DNA of 62,583 bases from an uncultured Clostridia bacterium (GCA_944387445.1 CALXEX010000007.1:1-62583); one strand, 5' to 3'; counted from the stretch's first letter, positions 26,045 through 36,282 are shown. Made by a program: numbers and translations. Notes: generated by a model not told the origin, from the sequence alone.

Positions 26045-28156
26045 TTACAGCTACTCTTCTAAACAAAATTTCTTTATTATATGGGCCTTCATTATTTGCT
26101 AAAATAATTCCTATGGCATCTTTATGTTCTGAACAATAATCTATAAATTCTTCCTCATTCATGCAAGAATCATAATTAGTATATGCATTATATGCCCATT
26201 TTCTGCCTTCTGCATCTTTAGCACGCGAATCTTTACGTCCTTCTTCTGTCATTATTATTCTTCCATTGATAAGGTATCTTCTTTCTCCTCCCATATTATC
26301 AAAAGAACCTGGTCCATATCCTCCATATGAATGATCACTAGTTCTATATTTAAAATCAGTATTATATCCTTCTGGGGTTGCTTCTTCATATTCCGGTCTT
26401 TCTTGAATACTTAATCTCACATCATCTGTAATGTCTTTATCGTGAGCTAATCTGCTTATTATTTCTTTGTTAAAAGCTTTGCATCTTCCATCTGCTATAG
26501 CTTTTGCCAGCTCTATTTTAGTTTCTTTATCTGAACTTCTAGAAAGAATTTCAATATCCTCAATTGATTGTGTATCACGCCCTAAATATATTTCTACTAA
26601 ATTATAACGTGGATAATGTTCTAATACCTCTTGTATTAAGTCCTCACTTATATTTTCTTGTTGTAGCAATACTCCGTCCGTACATTCTTATCAATAATAT
26701 GTTTATAACTTGCACTAATATTATGTTGATTATCTCTATAAGAACACTCAGGCAATTCTCTAAGCTTATCTGCAGATGCATAGAACCTTCTTAATAAAGG
26801 AAGAGAAACATTGGTATTATTATTTAATACAGATATTGCACCAAGCAATGTTGTAGGAATTTCTTCTCTTTTTTTCATATAATAAGATAATTCCTCTTCT
26901 TGATTATGTGAATCCTCTGTAAGGTGTTGTTCATAATCATTAACAGTTGTTTCCATATCTGTTATAACTTCATCAATTAAATCTTCTGGTAATTTGTGTG
27001 ACGAACTTATAATAGCCTTTCTTTCTTCTTCGTTTCCAGCATACATACTTCTTATCATGTCCTCTGACAAAGTATTTCCACTTGCAAGATTTCTTAAGAT
27101 TTCTCCACTATGTTCCAAATCTAATGCAGTCATTCTTATAGATTGTGCTTGTTCACTTGTTAAATATGGATTACTTGCAAGAATTGATATCTCCTTTGCA
27201 TTTCCAGATTTTACAATATCGGTAATACGCTTAGGTTCTAATCTTAAAGAACTAATAATTCCATCATTTGTTCTTGCCATATATAAAACATCCATTAGAT
27301 TACTTAAATCTGCTTTTACCGTTGAAGTATACAAACCTTTTATTGTTCCTTCTTGTTCTCTAACAAAATCTTTACCAAACTCTGTCATTAAATAAGAAAT
27401 TATTCTTCTTGTTTTAGAGGTATCCGGCATATACTCATAAATATAATTCTCCATATAATTTGCTTGTTCTTCTGTAATCCCATATTCTTTTACATCACGT
27501 TGTATATTTTTTGTGTATGCTTCTTTACATAACCCTATCACACCTCTTACTTTTTGTATATCTTCTTCACTCATAATTTGACCATATTTTTCTAGGTCAT
27601 CCTCACAAGTTGTGATGGTTTCTTGTAATTGCCTGTTACTCTTTATATCACCAGGTTTTATATTCTGCCATGCAAAGACATGATCTATCGAGTCTAAACT
27701 ATTATCAATATCATTATATGATCTTTTTACATGATTTGATAGAAAGTCATATAAAGCTTTATCTCCATTTTCCATATCTGCAATTACTGGTGGAAGAATA
27801 ACAAAACTATCATCATCTAGACTATATTCGTGACCATTATCACGATATTGATTTTGTATATTGATTAAAATTTTATCATAGTACATAGTATCATAATCTG
27901 CAGGAGATGTAAGATATATTATTCCAATGTTTTTAGATGAAATTTCTCCATTATTTATTGCTTGCATAAATTTTAAGGCTAAAGCATTTTTTCGTTCATA
28001 AAAGGCATCCATTTTATCTTCATCATGTTCTTTAAGAAGCTCTCTTTCTTCTTTATTTAATTCTCTCATCTCATTAATATATGGATTATCTACTTCCATT
28101 GCAACATCATTCCAACCAGGTATTTTTCCAATTCGATATGTTAATCCTTTTTCCAT
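26031..28156 (-). CDS. large repeat-like protein joined by two tandem +1 shifts at CGG
   Basis: Two frames make one soluble protein of about 707 residues. The first part starts at 28156 (MEKGLTYRIGKIPGW, after AAGGAG), runs 492 codons and meets GTA CGG ACG GAG at 26683-26672. Skipping the C at 26680 and again the C at 26676 gives Gly-Gly and enters the second frame (VLLQQENISEDLIQEV). That frame has no good start of its own. Both parts contain helical units of one style (ILASNPYLTSEQAQSI; ISRLAHDKDITDDVRL), so the join is natural. Function unknown; HEAT-like helical repeats are a guess. It is the main gene of the cassette. Confidence 0.65.
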
Positions 28157-28403
28157 TTTTTTCTCCTTTTCTAAATATATTTTCAAATAAATTATACTAT
28201 TAATGCTCAGCATTATCAATGTTTTTCACATTAAAATAATATTACATTTTTTTACATTTATATTACAATAAAAATTTATTATCATTTTTAAATTTCACTT
28301 ACTAGGGTCTATTGGGACCAGGTTCAAATGGACCCAAATGGATCTTGACTTATTCCCCTTTTTATATTATGATATTCCTAAGAAATTGAAGGAGGAATTT
28401 AAT

Positions 28404-29261
28404 ATGTCTGATATTATGTCATATTTATTTGAAACAAAAGCTGTAAGATTTTGTGAAGAGAACAAACCATTTTGGTATACATCTGGTAAAATAGGTCCAT
28501 ATTTTATCAATACCCATTTTGTATATGGAAGTGAAAAAGATGCAAGTGACTTATTAGCATTTATTGATGAATGTTTAAAAGATAAAGCAAGTTTACCAGA
28601 AAAAGTATTTCAAAAAGTATTTAAACAATACAATGAAAATGAAATTTACCATAATGTTATTGATACAATGAAAGATTATATTACAAAACATATAAATGTA
28701 GAAGAAATAGACTATATCTCTGGTGGAGAAAGAAGAGATTGGTTCTTTTCAAATATGATTGCTTATCTTTTGGACAAGCCACATATTTCTATTTATAAAG
28801 ATTTGTCAAGTGTTGTTAGTGATAGTAAATTTGAAAAGTCAGAAACTATAACGAATCTTGAAGGTAAAAAAGTATTACATATTGCTGATTTAGTAACTGT
28901 TGCTTCTAGCTATATGAGAGCTTGGATACCTGCTATTAAAAATATCGGTGGACAAATGTGTTGGTCTTGTATTGTTGTTGACCGTATGCAAGGTGGAAAA
29001 GAAAAAATTGAAGCACAAGGTGTAAAAGCTTTTTCTTTAGTGAATGTAGACAATACATTATTTGAAACTGCTTATAAGAATAAGATTATTAATGAAAATC
29101 AATTAGAAATGTTAAAAAAATTCTTTGAAAATCCTGATGAAACCATGAAACAATTTTTAATCAATCATCCTGATTTCTTAGAAAATGCATTACATGCTGA
29201 TGAAAAAACTGCTAAAAGGGCTAAACTTTTAGTTGATGGAAATTTATATGGGCTTAATTAA
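28404..29261 (+). CDS. orotate phosphoribosyltransferase-like protein
   Basis: PRT-fold protein of 285 residues that could supply the pyrE step missing from the pyr cluster. The substrate-side motif FWYTSGKIGPYFINT resembles the FTLTSGxxSPYY region of orotate phosphoribosyltransferases. ISGGERRDWFFSNMIAYLL and VLHIADLVTVASSYMRAW occupy the places of the core sheet and PRPP loop, but the loop lacks the usual TTG. The start at 28404 follows AAGGAGG. Its leader and 5' end are duplicated at 25191. Confidence 0.65.
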   Translation: MSDIMSYLFETKAVRFCEENKPFWYTSGKIGPYFINTHFVYGSEKDASDLLAFIDECLKDKASLPEKVFQKVFKQYNENEIYHNVIDTMKDYITKHINVEEIDYISGGERRDWFFSNMIAYLLDKPHISIYKDLSSVVSDSKFEKSETITNLEGKKVLHIADLVTVASSYMRAWIPAIKNIGGQMCWSCIVVDRMQGGKEKIEAQGVKAFSLVNVDNTLFETAYKNKIINENQLEMLKKFFENPDETMKQFLINHPDFLENALHADEKTAKRAKLLVDGNLYGLN

Positions 29262-29282
29262 TTAGCCCATTTTATTTTTATT
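29248..29282 (+). terminator. Rho-independent terminator
   Basis: ATGGGCT and AGCCCAT form a stem across the stop codon of the phosphoribosyltransferase gene, followed by TTTTATTTTTATTT. Confidence 0.8.
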
Positions 29283-29371
29283 TAAGCAGAAAGAAGGAAT
29301 CTAATGTCTAATAATCAATTTAAAATAAAACGTCCTGCTTTTATTATATTTATAGATTATATTAAACAAAA

Positions 29372-29400
29372 AAACTTGTATACATTTTGCATACAAGTTT
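29372..29400. terminator. bidirectional terminator
   Basis: AAACTTGTAT pairs with ATACAAGTTT, with T-runs on both sides, at the end of the histidine phosphatase gene. Confidence 0.8.
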
Positions 29401-29411
29401 TTTTGTTGTTC

Positions 29412-30041
29412 TTATTCTCTTTTTAACAATTCTTCTAATTTATGTGATTTTAGAACAAACTTTCCTATCTGATTTCCTTCTAGTACGATTGGTTCACAAT
29501 TTTGTACTTTTAGTTTATTTACGAGTTCTTTTTCTAATCCCATTAATACATATATCATACATCTAATGAATACACCATGAGAAAATATACCTATTGTAGA
29601 ATAACTCTCTAAATCTAATTCTTTTAAAAATAAAGAACATCTTTTACTAACCTCTTGATAATTCTCTCCATCTGGTGCTTTTATGACAAAATCATGTCTA
29701 AAATTCTTCAGTTTCGGATTTGTAAAATATTCAGGATATTCTTTTTCCAATGATTCTTCTATTTTTCCTTCAAATTTTCCCAAAGACCTTTCTCGTAATA
29801 TTGGCAATTTGATAACATCATTTTTTCCTGTTGCTAACTTTGCTGTTTCTACTGCTCTATCTAAATCTGAAGAATATATTTTTTCAATTTGTTTGATATA
29901 TGTATTGTTTTTTAATTCCTCCGCTGATTTTCTTCCCTCTTCTGTAAGTTGTACATTATATGCTCCACAATATATTTTTTCTCCCTCATTACATCGTTTA
30001 TTAATTTCAGATTCGCCATGTCTTACTAAAACAATTTTCAT
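29412..30041 (-). CDS. histidine phosphatase (phosphoglycerate mutase-like) family protein
   Basis: Phosphatase of 209 residues with the branch-1 signature VLVRHGESE at the start (phospho-His in RHG), YSSDLDRAVETAKL, RERSLGKFEGK and the second His in IGIFSHGVFIRCM. The substrate is unknown; adenosylcobalamin or sugar phosphatases share this pattern. The start at 30041 follows GAGGGAG; the longer frame upstream has no ribosome binding site. Confidence 0.85.
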   Translation of the reverse strand: MKIVLVRHGESEINKRCNEGEKIYCGAYNVQLTEEGRKSAEELKNNTYIKQIEKIYSSDLDRAVETAKLATGKNDVIKLPILRERSLGKFEGKIEESLEKEYPEYFTNPKLKNFRHDFVIKAPDGENYQEVSKRCSLFLKELDLESYSTIGIFSHGVFIRCMIYVLMGLEKELVNKLKVQNCEPIVLEGNQIGKFVLKSHKLEELLKRE

Positions 30042-30181
30042 AAGTTCTCCCTCATTTTGTATATTTTTCTTAATTATTATAGTATATATAAAACCATTTA
30101 ACAATACAATAATGCTAAGTTTTTTATTTTTAAAAATGGCTTTTTCCATATCCAAAAAAATAATTGCAATCAAAATTGCAA

Positions 30182-30319
30182 TTATTCTTCAACTTTTTCA
30201 AACATATCTTTTCCAACTCCACATAAAGGACAAACCCAATCCTCTGGTAAATCTTCAAATTTTACGCCTTCTGCTTCATCATTATAAATATATCCACATG
30301 CCATACATCTATATTTCAT
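30182..30319 (-). CDS. short rubredoxin
   Basis: Iron-binding electron carrier of 45 residues. The two Cys pairs are [10 protein letters not shown] and [10 protein letters not shown]. It lacks the usual GDPDNGIAPGT-like loop between them, so it resembles the rubredoxin domain of rubrerythrins more than a free 52-residue rubredoxin. The start at 30319 follows GGAGGTGATAAGG. It is likely to act in oxygen or peroxide reduction. Confidence 0.9.
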   Translation of the reverse strand: MKYRCMACGYIYNDEAEGVKFEDLPEDWVCPLCGVGKDMFEKVEE

Positions 30320-30410
30320 CCTTATCACCTCCATGCTTATATCAGCATTATACCAAGTTAACAATCATTCGTAAATAGTTTTTGATAATTTATTTACTTT
30401 TCTTTTCATT

Positions 30411-31676
30411 TTATCCATTTTTTCTTTTTTTATTCTTTCTTATTTTATAAACCACAAGAATTACAATGATAATGGTAAAAATCAAATAGATAATAACAAA
30501 CCATATATTTTCTTTCATATTTTTAATAACATGATTTTCACTTTGGCTCTGTTCTTCTCCTTCATCTTGTTTTTCTAAAATAGTATTTAATTTTTGAATA
30601 TTTAATTGCTGTTCTTCATCTGCTATTCTTTGTTCTTCCTCATCTCTTCTATAAACATTTATTTTATATTGTTTTGTCGTATAACCATTTTCTGCAATTG
30701 ATGTTATATGAATCTCATTATTACCAAATTGCAGATTTTCTCCTCCTGCTATTTCTACCTTTGCATTTAATTTTTCTGGTATAGCTAAAATATTCAAGTT
30801 TTCTGTTGTATTCGATACTATCGCATCATATTGATATATATCATTTGTAAATTCCGGTTCTATTATTACATTTTCAATTGCTAAAGTTTCTAAATTGGCA
30901 TTTGCTTTTTCCAAATCTCTTGTTTTCGTAACAGAAATGGTATATTGTGTTTTACTTGTTTTATCTGGTGAGGTAACTTCTATAACAATTGTATTTATTC
31001 CTTCTTTAAAATTTGTATTTCCAGTAATTGTTACATTAGCATTTCTGTTTTCTGGAATAGCTGTTACCTCTAATGTTGATAAATTCTCTGTTAAGAAATA
31101 ATATTCTGTTATATCTGGTGAAAATACAGGCGTCATTCCTTCATGATTTAATCGTAAATTTTTTAATTTAGAATGATTACTAGTTACTTCACTTTCTTCT
31201 GAAATTTCAATCGTTTCTGTTTTGGTTTCTTCATTGGCTATCATTTCGATTCCATCTGTGAAACTTTGCACTTTTACACCTTCAGCATCATAAAATTCTC
31301 CTTGAATGGCTATATACTCATTTCTAATTTCTTTTACTTTAAATGTATACTTTACCAATTCACAATTTTGTTTTGGATTCTCTCCTCCTGTTTCATCATA
31401 CCAAACTGTTATAATTTTATTTCCTATCACATTGGTATTTTCTGGTCCTGAAACATATTCTAATAATTCATTATTAAAATAAATTTGAAGATCAAATGCT
31501 ACTACATCAATATTGGCTAGATTTATTGTAAAACTAAACGCTTCTCCATTTTTTATCTCTGTATTTGTTGTCTGTAAATAAACACTATCTAGATTTTCAT
31601 TTTGTATAGCAAAACTTTTTATATAAATTCCTAAAATGATTAGTAAAAATACCAAACAAAAAATGTTTTTTTTCAA
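30411..31676 (-). CDS. membrane-anchored cohesin-like protein with cadherin-like repeats
   Basis: Cell-surface protein of about 421 residues. A TTG at 31676 with GGAGG 6 bases upstream is the probable start, which leaves a clean signal segment (NIFCLVFLLIILGIYI). A cohesin-like domain follows (VVAFDLQIYFNNELLEYVSG; VWYDETGGENPKQN). Then come two cadherin-like beta-sandwich repeats (LKNLRLNHEGMTPVFSPDI; LETLAIENVIIEPEF). A charged stretch, one C-terminal membrane helix and a basic tail (KIRKNKKRKNG) end it. It could dock the dockerin-bearing hydrolase encoded upstream. Confidence 0.75.
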   Translation of the reverse strand: MKKNIFCLVFLLIILGIYIKSFAIQNENLDSVYLQTTNTEIKNGEAFSFTINLANIDVVAFDLQIYFNNELLEYVSGPENTNVIGNKIITVWYDETGGENPKQNCELVKYTFKVKEIRNEYIAIQGEFYDAEGVKVQSFTDGIEMIANEETKTETIEISEESEVTSNHSKLKNLRLNHEGMTPVFSPDITEYYFLTENLSTLEVTAIPENRNANVTITGNTNFKEGINTIVIEVTSPDKTSKTQYTISVTKTRDLEKANANLETLAIENVIIEPEFTNDIYQYDAIVSNTTENLNILAIPEKLNAKVEIAGGENLQFGNNEIHITSIAENGYTTKQYKINVYRRDEEEQRIADEEQQLNIQKLNTILEKQDEGEEQSQSENHVIKNMKENIWFVIIYLIFTIIIVILVVYKIRKNKKRKNG

Positions 31677-31779
31677 AATGTTCCTCCTCATAATTTCTTT
31701 TTTTAGATGTTTTTCCAGTTGTTCTTTTATTATTCTTTTTGAATTCATCGACCAATGTGCCGTGGAATAAATGTATAAA

Positions 31780-34056
31780 TTATTGTACAATCTGCTTTAA
31801 TCCAAGTATATGTCTTTGTATTAATAATAAATCCACTGATGTTGGTTTTTTTCCATTTTTATTGATATTACCCGCTTTTTGAGATAGAAAATCTAATTCT
31901 TCTATTTCTAATATATGTCTTTGTAATTTTAATAAGTCTACACTATTGATTTTTCCATTTCCGTCCACATCTCCATAAATAAGGATTTGATATTCTGCAA
32001 CTAAAGTTGAATTATCTATATTAGAATAAATTTGAACTTTTGAACCTGTTCCTACCAAAGCTTGATTTTGTAATAAATTTCCTTGCTTATCTACGATTTG
32101 TATCTGATATTTTTCACTTACGAAAATATTTTCTAGTAATTTTTCTACAGTTCTATTTTCTTCTTCTATACCACTTATTTCATTTCCATTAACATATATA
32201 TTTTCACTAAAACGTAAATCCTCTTCTGCTATTTTTTCTATGATATTTACCTCAATGGACTGATGAATATCTTCATCTTCTTCTGAAAAAACCTGTATAT
32301 TCGTATTTCCTGTTTGAACAGCTGTAATGAGTCCTGTATCATCGACTGTTGCAACATTCGTATTTTCAGATACATATTGCACTATTTTATTATTGGCATC
32401 ATCTGGTTCAATATTGCTAAGGATTTGATACTGTTCCCCTTCTTGTAAAGTAATGGTTTCCACATTTACTTCTATCCCTGTTACTTTACTATATACTTCT
32501 ATATCGATACTTGCTTGTACACCATTTGAGATTGCTCTTACAGTAATAGTTGCTTTTCCAGAAGATACACCATACAAATTTCCATTGCTATCTACTTTTA
32601 CTATTTTTTCATTACTAGAAATATATTCTATTCTTTGGTCTTCTGCTTCTTTTGGATAAATTTCTATATTTAATTTGCTAATTTGATTTTTTTGAATAAT
32701 TGGATTATCCACTGATACTTTAATTTCCTCTACTTCAATTTCTGGTAATTCTTCCACATAATTTTGAAATACATACCCTACGATTCCATTTTCTAAAATG
32801 ACTCTATCCCATAATTCTCCTCTTTGTTTTCCTTTAGCAATCCTTGTCATCGTTTCATTTTTAGAAACACTTGTTATTTTTTCATAGCTAGTACTTGGAC
32901 CACTTCTAACATTTAAAGTAGTTTCTACATTGGCATATATCTTGGTATTATCTTCCACATAATCTGATGGGTCAATAGCCGGACTTTCTTCTTGTATTTC
33001 AGGCATGTTATTATATACAGGGATAATAAAATTGATATTCAAATCCAGCAGATTGCTATTAGCATATCCTTTATATATGATATTAGATTCGCTATATGGT
33101 GCTAATACATTTGTCATATATTGATGCCAAAAAAGTTCTCCATTGTTGGTATCATATACATGGAATTTTTGCAAATAGATTGTATTTTGACCAATATTGA
33201 TATAACTTGAGCCAATAAAAATACCACCACCAGTAATAGCTCTCTCTTTTGTATTCCAAGGAATTAAATATTTTGTTTTGGTTGCTTCACTTGCACCTTT
33301 TCCATCTCTTGCATATTTTAGACCATTGATAATTGCTCCCATCGGTTCTGAAGAACTGGTAGCACCTATGTTGTAAAAATTATATAAACCTTCATAACCT
33401 GCAACTTTTCCACTAATTGAACTATGTGATAAAAATGGTCCTACTTCTTGTTTGATTCTAGAAGCTAAATGATAAGAACTTACTTTTGATTGAATACCTG
33501 CACTATATATTAAATCTGAATATTTTTTATTCATCGTTACAGTACTTCCACTTGAAGTTACATAACTTACGATTTGATTATAAAATTCTGTGCCATATAA
33601 GATTTTTTCAATACCATCAATTGAATTGCTATTACTATTAAATGATAATTCTTCAAATTGAAAAATTCTTGACTCATTTAAGAAATTTCTAGGATCCATT
33701 GTATAAAGTAATGACTGTTTTGAACAATCCACCCAACCGCTATCAACCTCTACATTGTATTCTCCTGGTTTTGTATTTTTCCATCTGTCATGATAAGATT
33801 TTGGTACTAAATTTTTTCCAAATATATTTTCATTTTGAATCACATCATCCCAATCTAAGTTTGTATATAAAGCTGTAAATGTCCAATTAGGATGATTTTT
33901 TTTTAGTTCTTTTAAATATGGCTGATAACTCTCAGGAAAATTTTCGATTCCATCAACCATAGTCTCTGCTTGTACATTTTTTTTACTCAATGTATATATC
34001 GTTAGCAGAATAACGAAAATCATACATATACCATATCCAAAATTCTTCTTTATCAT
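31780..34056 (-). CDS. secreted glucosaminidase with SH3, Big2-like and dockerin domains
   Basis: Cell-wall hydrolase of 758 residues. A signal segment is followed by a glucosaminidase domain (about 120-330; LASRIKQEVGPFLSHSS, EGLYNFYNIGA, LIPWNTKERAI). An SH3b domain follows (LNVRSGPSTSYEKI), then two Big2-like Ig domains (YISSNEKIVKVDSNGNLYG; YVSENTNVATVDDTGL). It ends in two dockerin-type repeats (GDVDGNGKINSVDLLKLQRH; KKPTSVDLLLIQRH). The second repeat has Asn replacing Asp and one extra residue, so calcium binding there may be weak. Cohesin partners are encoded on either side. Confidence 0.85.
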   Translation of the reverse strand: MIKKNFGYGICMIFVILLTIYTLSKKNVQAETMVDGIENFPESYQPYLKELKKNHPNWTFTALYTNLDWDDVIQNENIFGKNLVPKSYHDRWKNTKPGEYNVEVDSGWVDCSKQSLLYTMDPRNFLNESRIFQFEELSFNSNSNSIDGIEKILYGTEFYNQIVSYVTSSGSTVTMNKKYSDLIYSAGIQSKVSSYHLASRIKQEVGPFLSHSSISGKVAGYEGLYNFYNIGATSSSEPMGAIINGLKYARDGKGASEATKTKYLIPWNTKERAITGGGIFIGSSYINIGQNTIYLQKFHVYDTNNGELFWHQYMTNVLAPYSESNIIYKGYANSNLLDLNINFIIPVYNNMPEIQEESPAIDPSDYVEDNTKIYANVETTLNVRSGPSTSYEKITSVSKNETMTRIAKGKQRGELWDRVILENGIVGYVFQNYVEELPEIEVEEIKVSVDNPIIQKNQISKLNIEIYPKEAEDQRIEYISSNEKIVKVDSNGNLYGVSSGKATITVRAISNGVQASIDIEVYSKVTGIEVNVETITLQEGEQYQILSNIEPDDANNKIVQYVSENTNVATVDDTGLITAVQTGNTNIQVFSEEDEDIHQSIEVNIIEKIAEEDLRFSENIYVNGNEISGIEEENRTVEKLLENIFVSEKYQIQIVDKQGNLLQNQALVGTGSKVQIYSNIDNSTLVAEYQILIYGDVDGNGKINSVDLLKLQRHILEIEELDFLSQKAGNINKNGKKPTSVDLLLIQRHILGLKQIVQ

Positions 34057-34085
34057 AAACTGCTCCTTTTATGTAATCATTGTTC

Positions 34086-34323
34086 ATCCTTTATAGAGCC
34101 AAGCTTCACTCATCATATATTCCTTTCGAATAAATGACGAATGTGATTGGAGAATGGTTAGAAACTGTTAAATAATTTTATGGAAAATGTTCGCGTCGAG
34201 CGAAGCGAGGACTAAGTGAAAGGGCACCATAAAATTATTTTAGAGTTACTTATCATTCGTATTGAGCCGAGGAATTTATAAGAAAGGAATATACGATGAG
34301 TGAAGCTTGGCTCCATAAAGGAT
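34086..34323. repeat. 238-base near-perfect palindromic element
   Basis: Outer arms of 42 bases (34086-34127 and 34282-34323) match with two differences, both able to form G-U pairs. Inside lie further matching arms (AAATAATTTTATGG with CCATAAAATTATTTT; ACGAATG with CATTCGT) and a GC-rich centre GTCGAGCGAAGCGAGGAC. It looks like a MITE-type insertion or a large structured RNA. It separates the sortase gene from the dockerin hydrolase gene. Confidence 0.85.
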
Positions 34324-34335
34324 TTTCATATTATT

Positions 34336-35001
34336 TTATATTTTAACTGCTTTTACAATGATTCTCTTAGAAGAATCTGTTGTGCAAGTAATTAAAGTCA
34401 CTTCGATTCTCCCATCTGTTTTTTGTGATAAACATTGTGTTTCATCTGGTTCTACCGTCTCTACTAAATATATTTTATAAATACCTTCTTGCTGATTATT
34501 ATCTATCAATGTGAAAGTATCACCAATAGATAATTTTTTTAAATCGTGAAACATATTTTTTGTTACATAATTGTGTCCTGCTATACAAAAATTTCCTACT
34601 TCATTGGGGTTACCTCCATAAAACTTTGTAACAGATACACCTAATGCTTGACTACTATATTCAGAAATAACATAAGTTTCTAAATTTATTTTTGGTATTT
34701 CTAATTTTGCAATTACGGGATATCCTTTATATGTTGTTAAAATATCGTTTTCTGTTTGTTGAATACTTGTATCTTGCATTGTATTTTGTTCTTCTGACAT
34801 TGTATTTTCTTCTTGCATTCCATTTCTTGTTTTTACATTATTTATACTTACAAAACTTGTTTGTCGTTGTTCATCTACCTTGTTTGTTTCTTCCTCTACT
34901 ATACATTGATTCGCCACTATAAAGATAATGATACATAAGATGATAGCCAATATTGCGAAAATCAACTTGTTTTTTCTATCTTTTCTATCTTTCGTTTGCA
35001 A
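34336..35001 (-). CDS. sortase
   Basis: Membrane-anchored transpeptidase of 221 residues. An N-terminal helix (FAILAIILCIIIFIV) precedes a spacer and the sortase domain, with catalytic His in FCIAGHNYV, Cys in VTLITCTTD and Arg in SSKRIIVKA. It starts 12 bases after the LPKTG cohesin protein gene, so that protein is its likely substrate. It anchors proteins to peptidoglycan outside the cell. Confidence 0.9.
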   Translation of the reverse strand: MQTKDRKDRKNKLIFAILAIILCIIIFIVANQCIVEEETNKVDEQRQTSFVSINNVKTRNGMQEENTMSEEQNTMQDTSIQQTENDILTTYKGYPVIAKLEIPKINLETYVISEYSSQALGVSVTKFYGGNPNEVGNFCIAGHNYVTKNMFHDLKKLSIGDTFTLIDNNQQEGIYKIYLVETVEPDETQCLSQKTDGRIEVTLITCTTDSSKRIIVKAVKI

Positions 35002-35013
35002 TTTAAAGTCCTT

Positions 35014-36066
35014 CTATCTATTCTTTTTCTTCATAATGATATATAAAGAAGTACTGATAACAGCTATCACAATAACAGCTATCGGAATATATAGATTCAT
35101 ACCTGTTTTTGGTAATTGTGCCGGTAAATTTTCTTCTGTTGTATTTGTCATATTTTCTTCTACTGTTCCTTCTGGTTCATTTTCTGGTATTTCCTCTTCT
35201 GGTGGTGTTGTCTCTGTATCTGTTACAGTTACTGTAAATGTATTTTCTGCAATAACGGCATCTGAAGAATCTCTGTCTATTAATTTAAAAGTAAGTTTAT
35301 ATTCTCCCACTTTATCAAATATACCTCTAAGATTTAGAACTTTATTGACATTTTGTCCACCAATCGCATATCCAGATGGATCTCCCCAACCACTATCAAT
35401 TAAATCATACTCTGTTTGTGTTTCATCTGTACCCTTTAATTGTACATTTCCTCCATCAGGGGTAGTAGCTTCTGCGATAATTCTAGCATGGTCATAATTT
35501 TTACCCATACTTGAAGTTAATGAAAGCACCATTTCTTTTTCTTCATTTACAATTGGTCCGCCTGTATAATTTAAATCAAATTTGTAATCTTCATATCTAG
35601 GCTCTACCACAATATTCTTCTCTAAAGCTGTCGTGATATCATCATAATTTTCACTCGCATCTGGATTAGCCAACCCCTCCGCAGTTACTGCTAAATCTGT
35701 TGGATTTGATGTCATAATTCCTTCTTTTGCTCTAAAAGTAATACTCATATTTTCTTTTGGACTTGTTCCTCCTGTTGAGTCATAGAATACAACTCTAACC
35801 CTTGTTCCATTATCATTTGGTGTTCCACCATCTGTTTCCACATATTCTAGTAAATTGTTATCATATGCAATATCAAATGTATAAGCTCCTAATGGTTTTC
35901 CAAAAGTAATGGTAAGTGTTACGGTATCTCCAGGATTTACCGTATCTTTATTAGTAGAAATTTCTATATCATCTAATGCAACTGCTTGTACTGGGTTTGG
36001 ATTAAATAATAGTATAAAAGTAAATAAAATTGATAAAATAAGTAATGTATTCCATATTTTTTTCAT
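35014..36066 (-). CDS. LPXTG-anchored cohesin-domain surface protein
   Basis: Secreted protein of 350 residues. A signal peptide (TLLILSILFTFILLFNPNPV) is followed by a cohesin domain (about 30-165; VNPGDTVTLTITFGKPLGAY, YDNNLLEYVETDGG, FYDSTGGTSPKEN), then a second beta-rich domain. A Glu/Pro-rich stalk leads to LPKTG, a membrane helix and a KKKNR tail. A sortase gene follows directly. Cohesins bind dockerins, and a dockerin-bearing glucosaminidase lies downstream, so this may display that enzyme on the wall. Confidence 0.85.
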   Translation of the reverse strand: MKKIWNTLLILSILFTFILLFNPNPVQAVALDDIEISTNKDTVNPGDTVTLTITFGKPLGAYTFDIAYDNNLLEYVETDGGTPNDNGTRVRVVFYDSTGGTSPKENMSITFRAKEGIMTSNPTDLAVTAEGLANPDASENYDDITTALEKNIVVEPRYEDYKFDLNYTGGPIVNEEKEMVLSLTSSMGKNYDHARIIAEATTPDGGNVQLKGTDETQTEYDLIDSGWGDPSGYAIGGQNVNKVLNLRGIFDKVGEYKLTFKLIDRDSSDAVIAENTFTVTVTDTETTPPEEEIPENEPEGTVEENMTNTTEENLPAQLPKTGMNLYIPIAVIVIAVISTSLYIIMKKKNR

Positions 36067-36282
36067 TTTTTTAATTCCTCCTTTTTTATTTTGTAATATT
36101 AGTATGTCACTTTTTGATATTTTTATTAAATTTTGAAAAAAGAAGAAATTTCCAATGTCTAATTTGGAATTTTTCTATTTAGAGAATTTCTTATGAATAT
36201 TTCAAAAACTGTTGTATTTCTAAGTGTTTTGGGATATAATTACATTTGTTCTATAAAATAATTTTTTTATTGGGGGTTTTTT

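Noticed and set aside
26031-26669. Second half of the large repeat-like protein as a separate gene starting at a TTG
   Set aside because: There is no ribosome binding site before this start, and the double CGG shift leads exactly into its frame from the upstream gene.
36140-36282. T-box riboswitch before asnS
   Set aside because: The leader is too short and has no T-box sequence or terminator/antiterminator pair.
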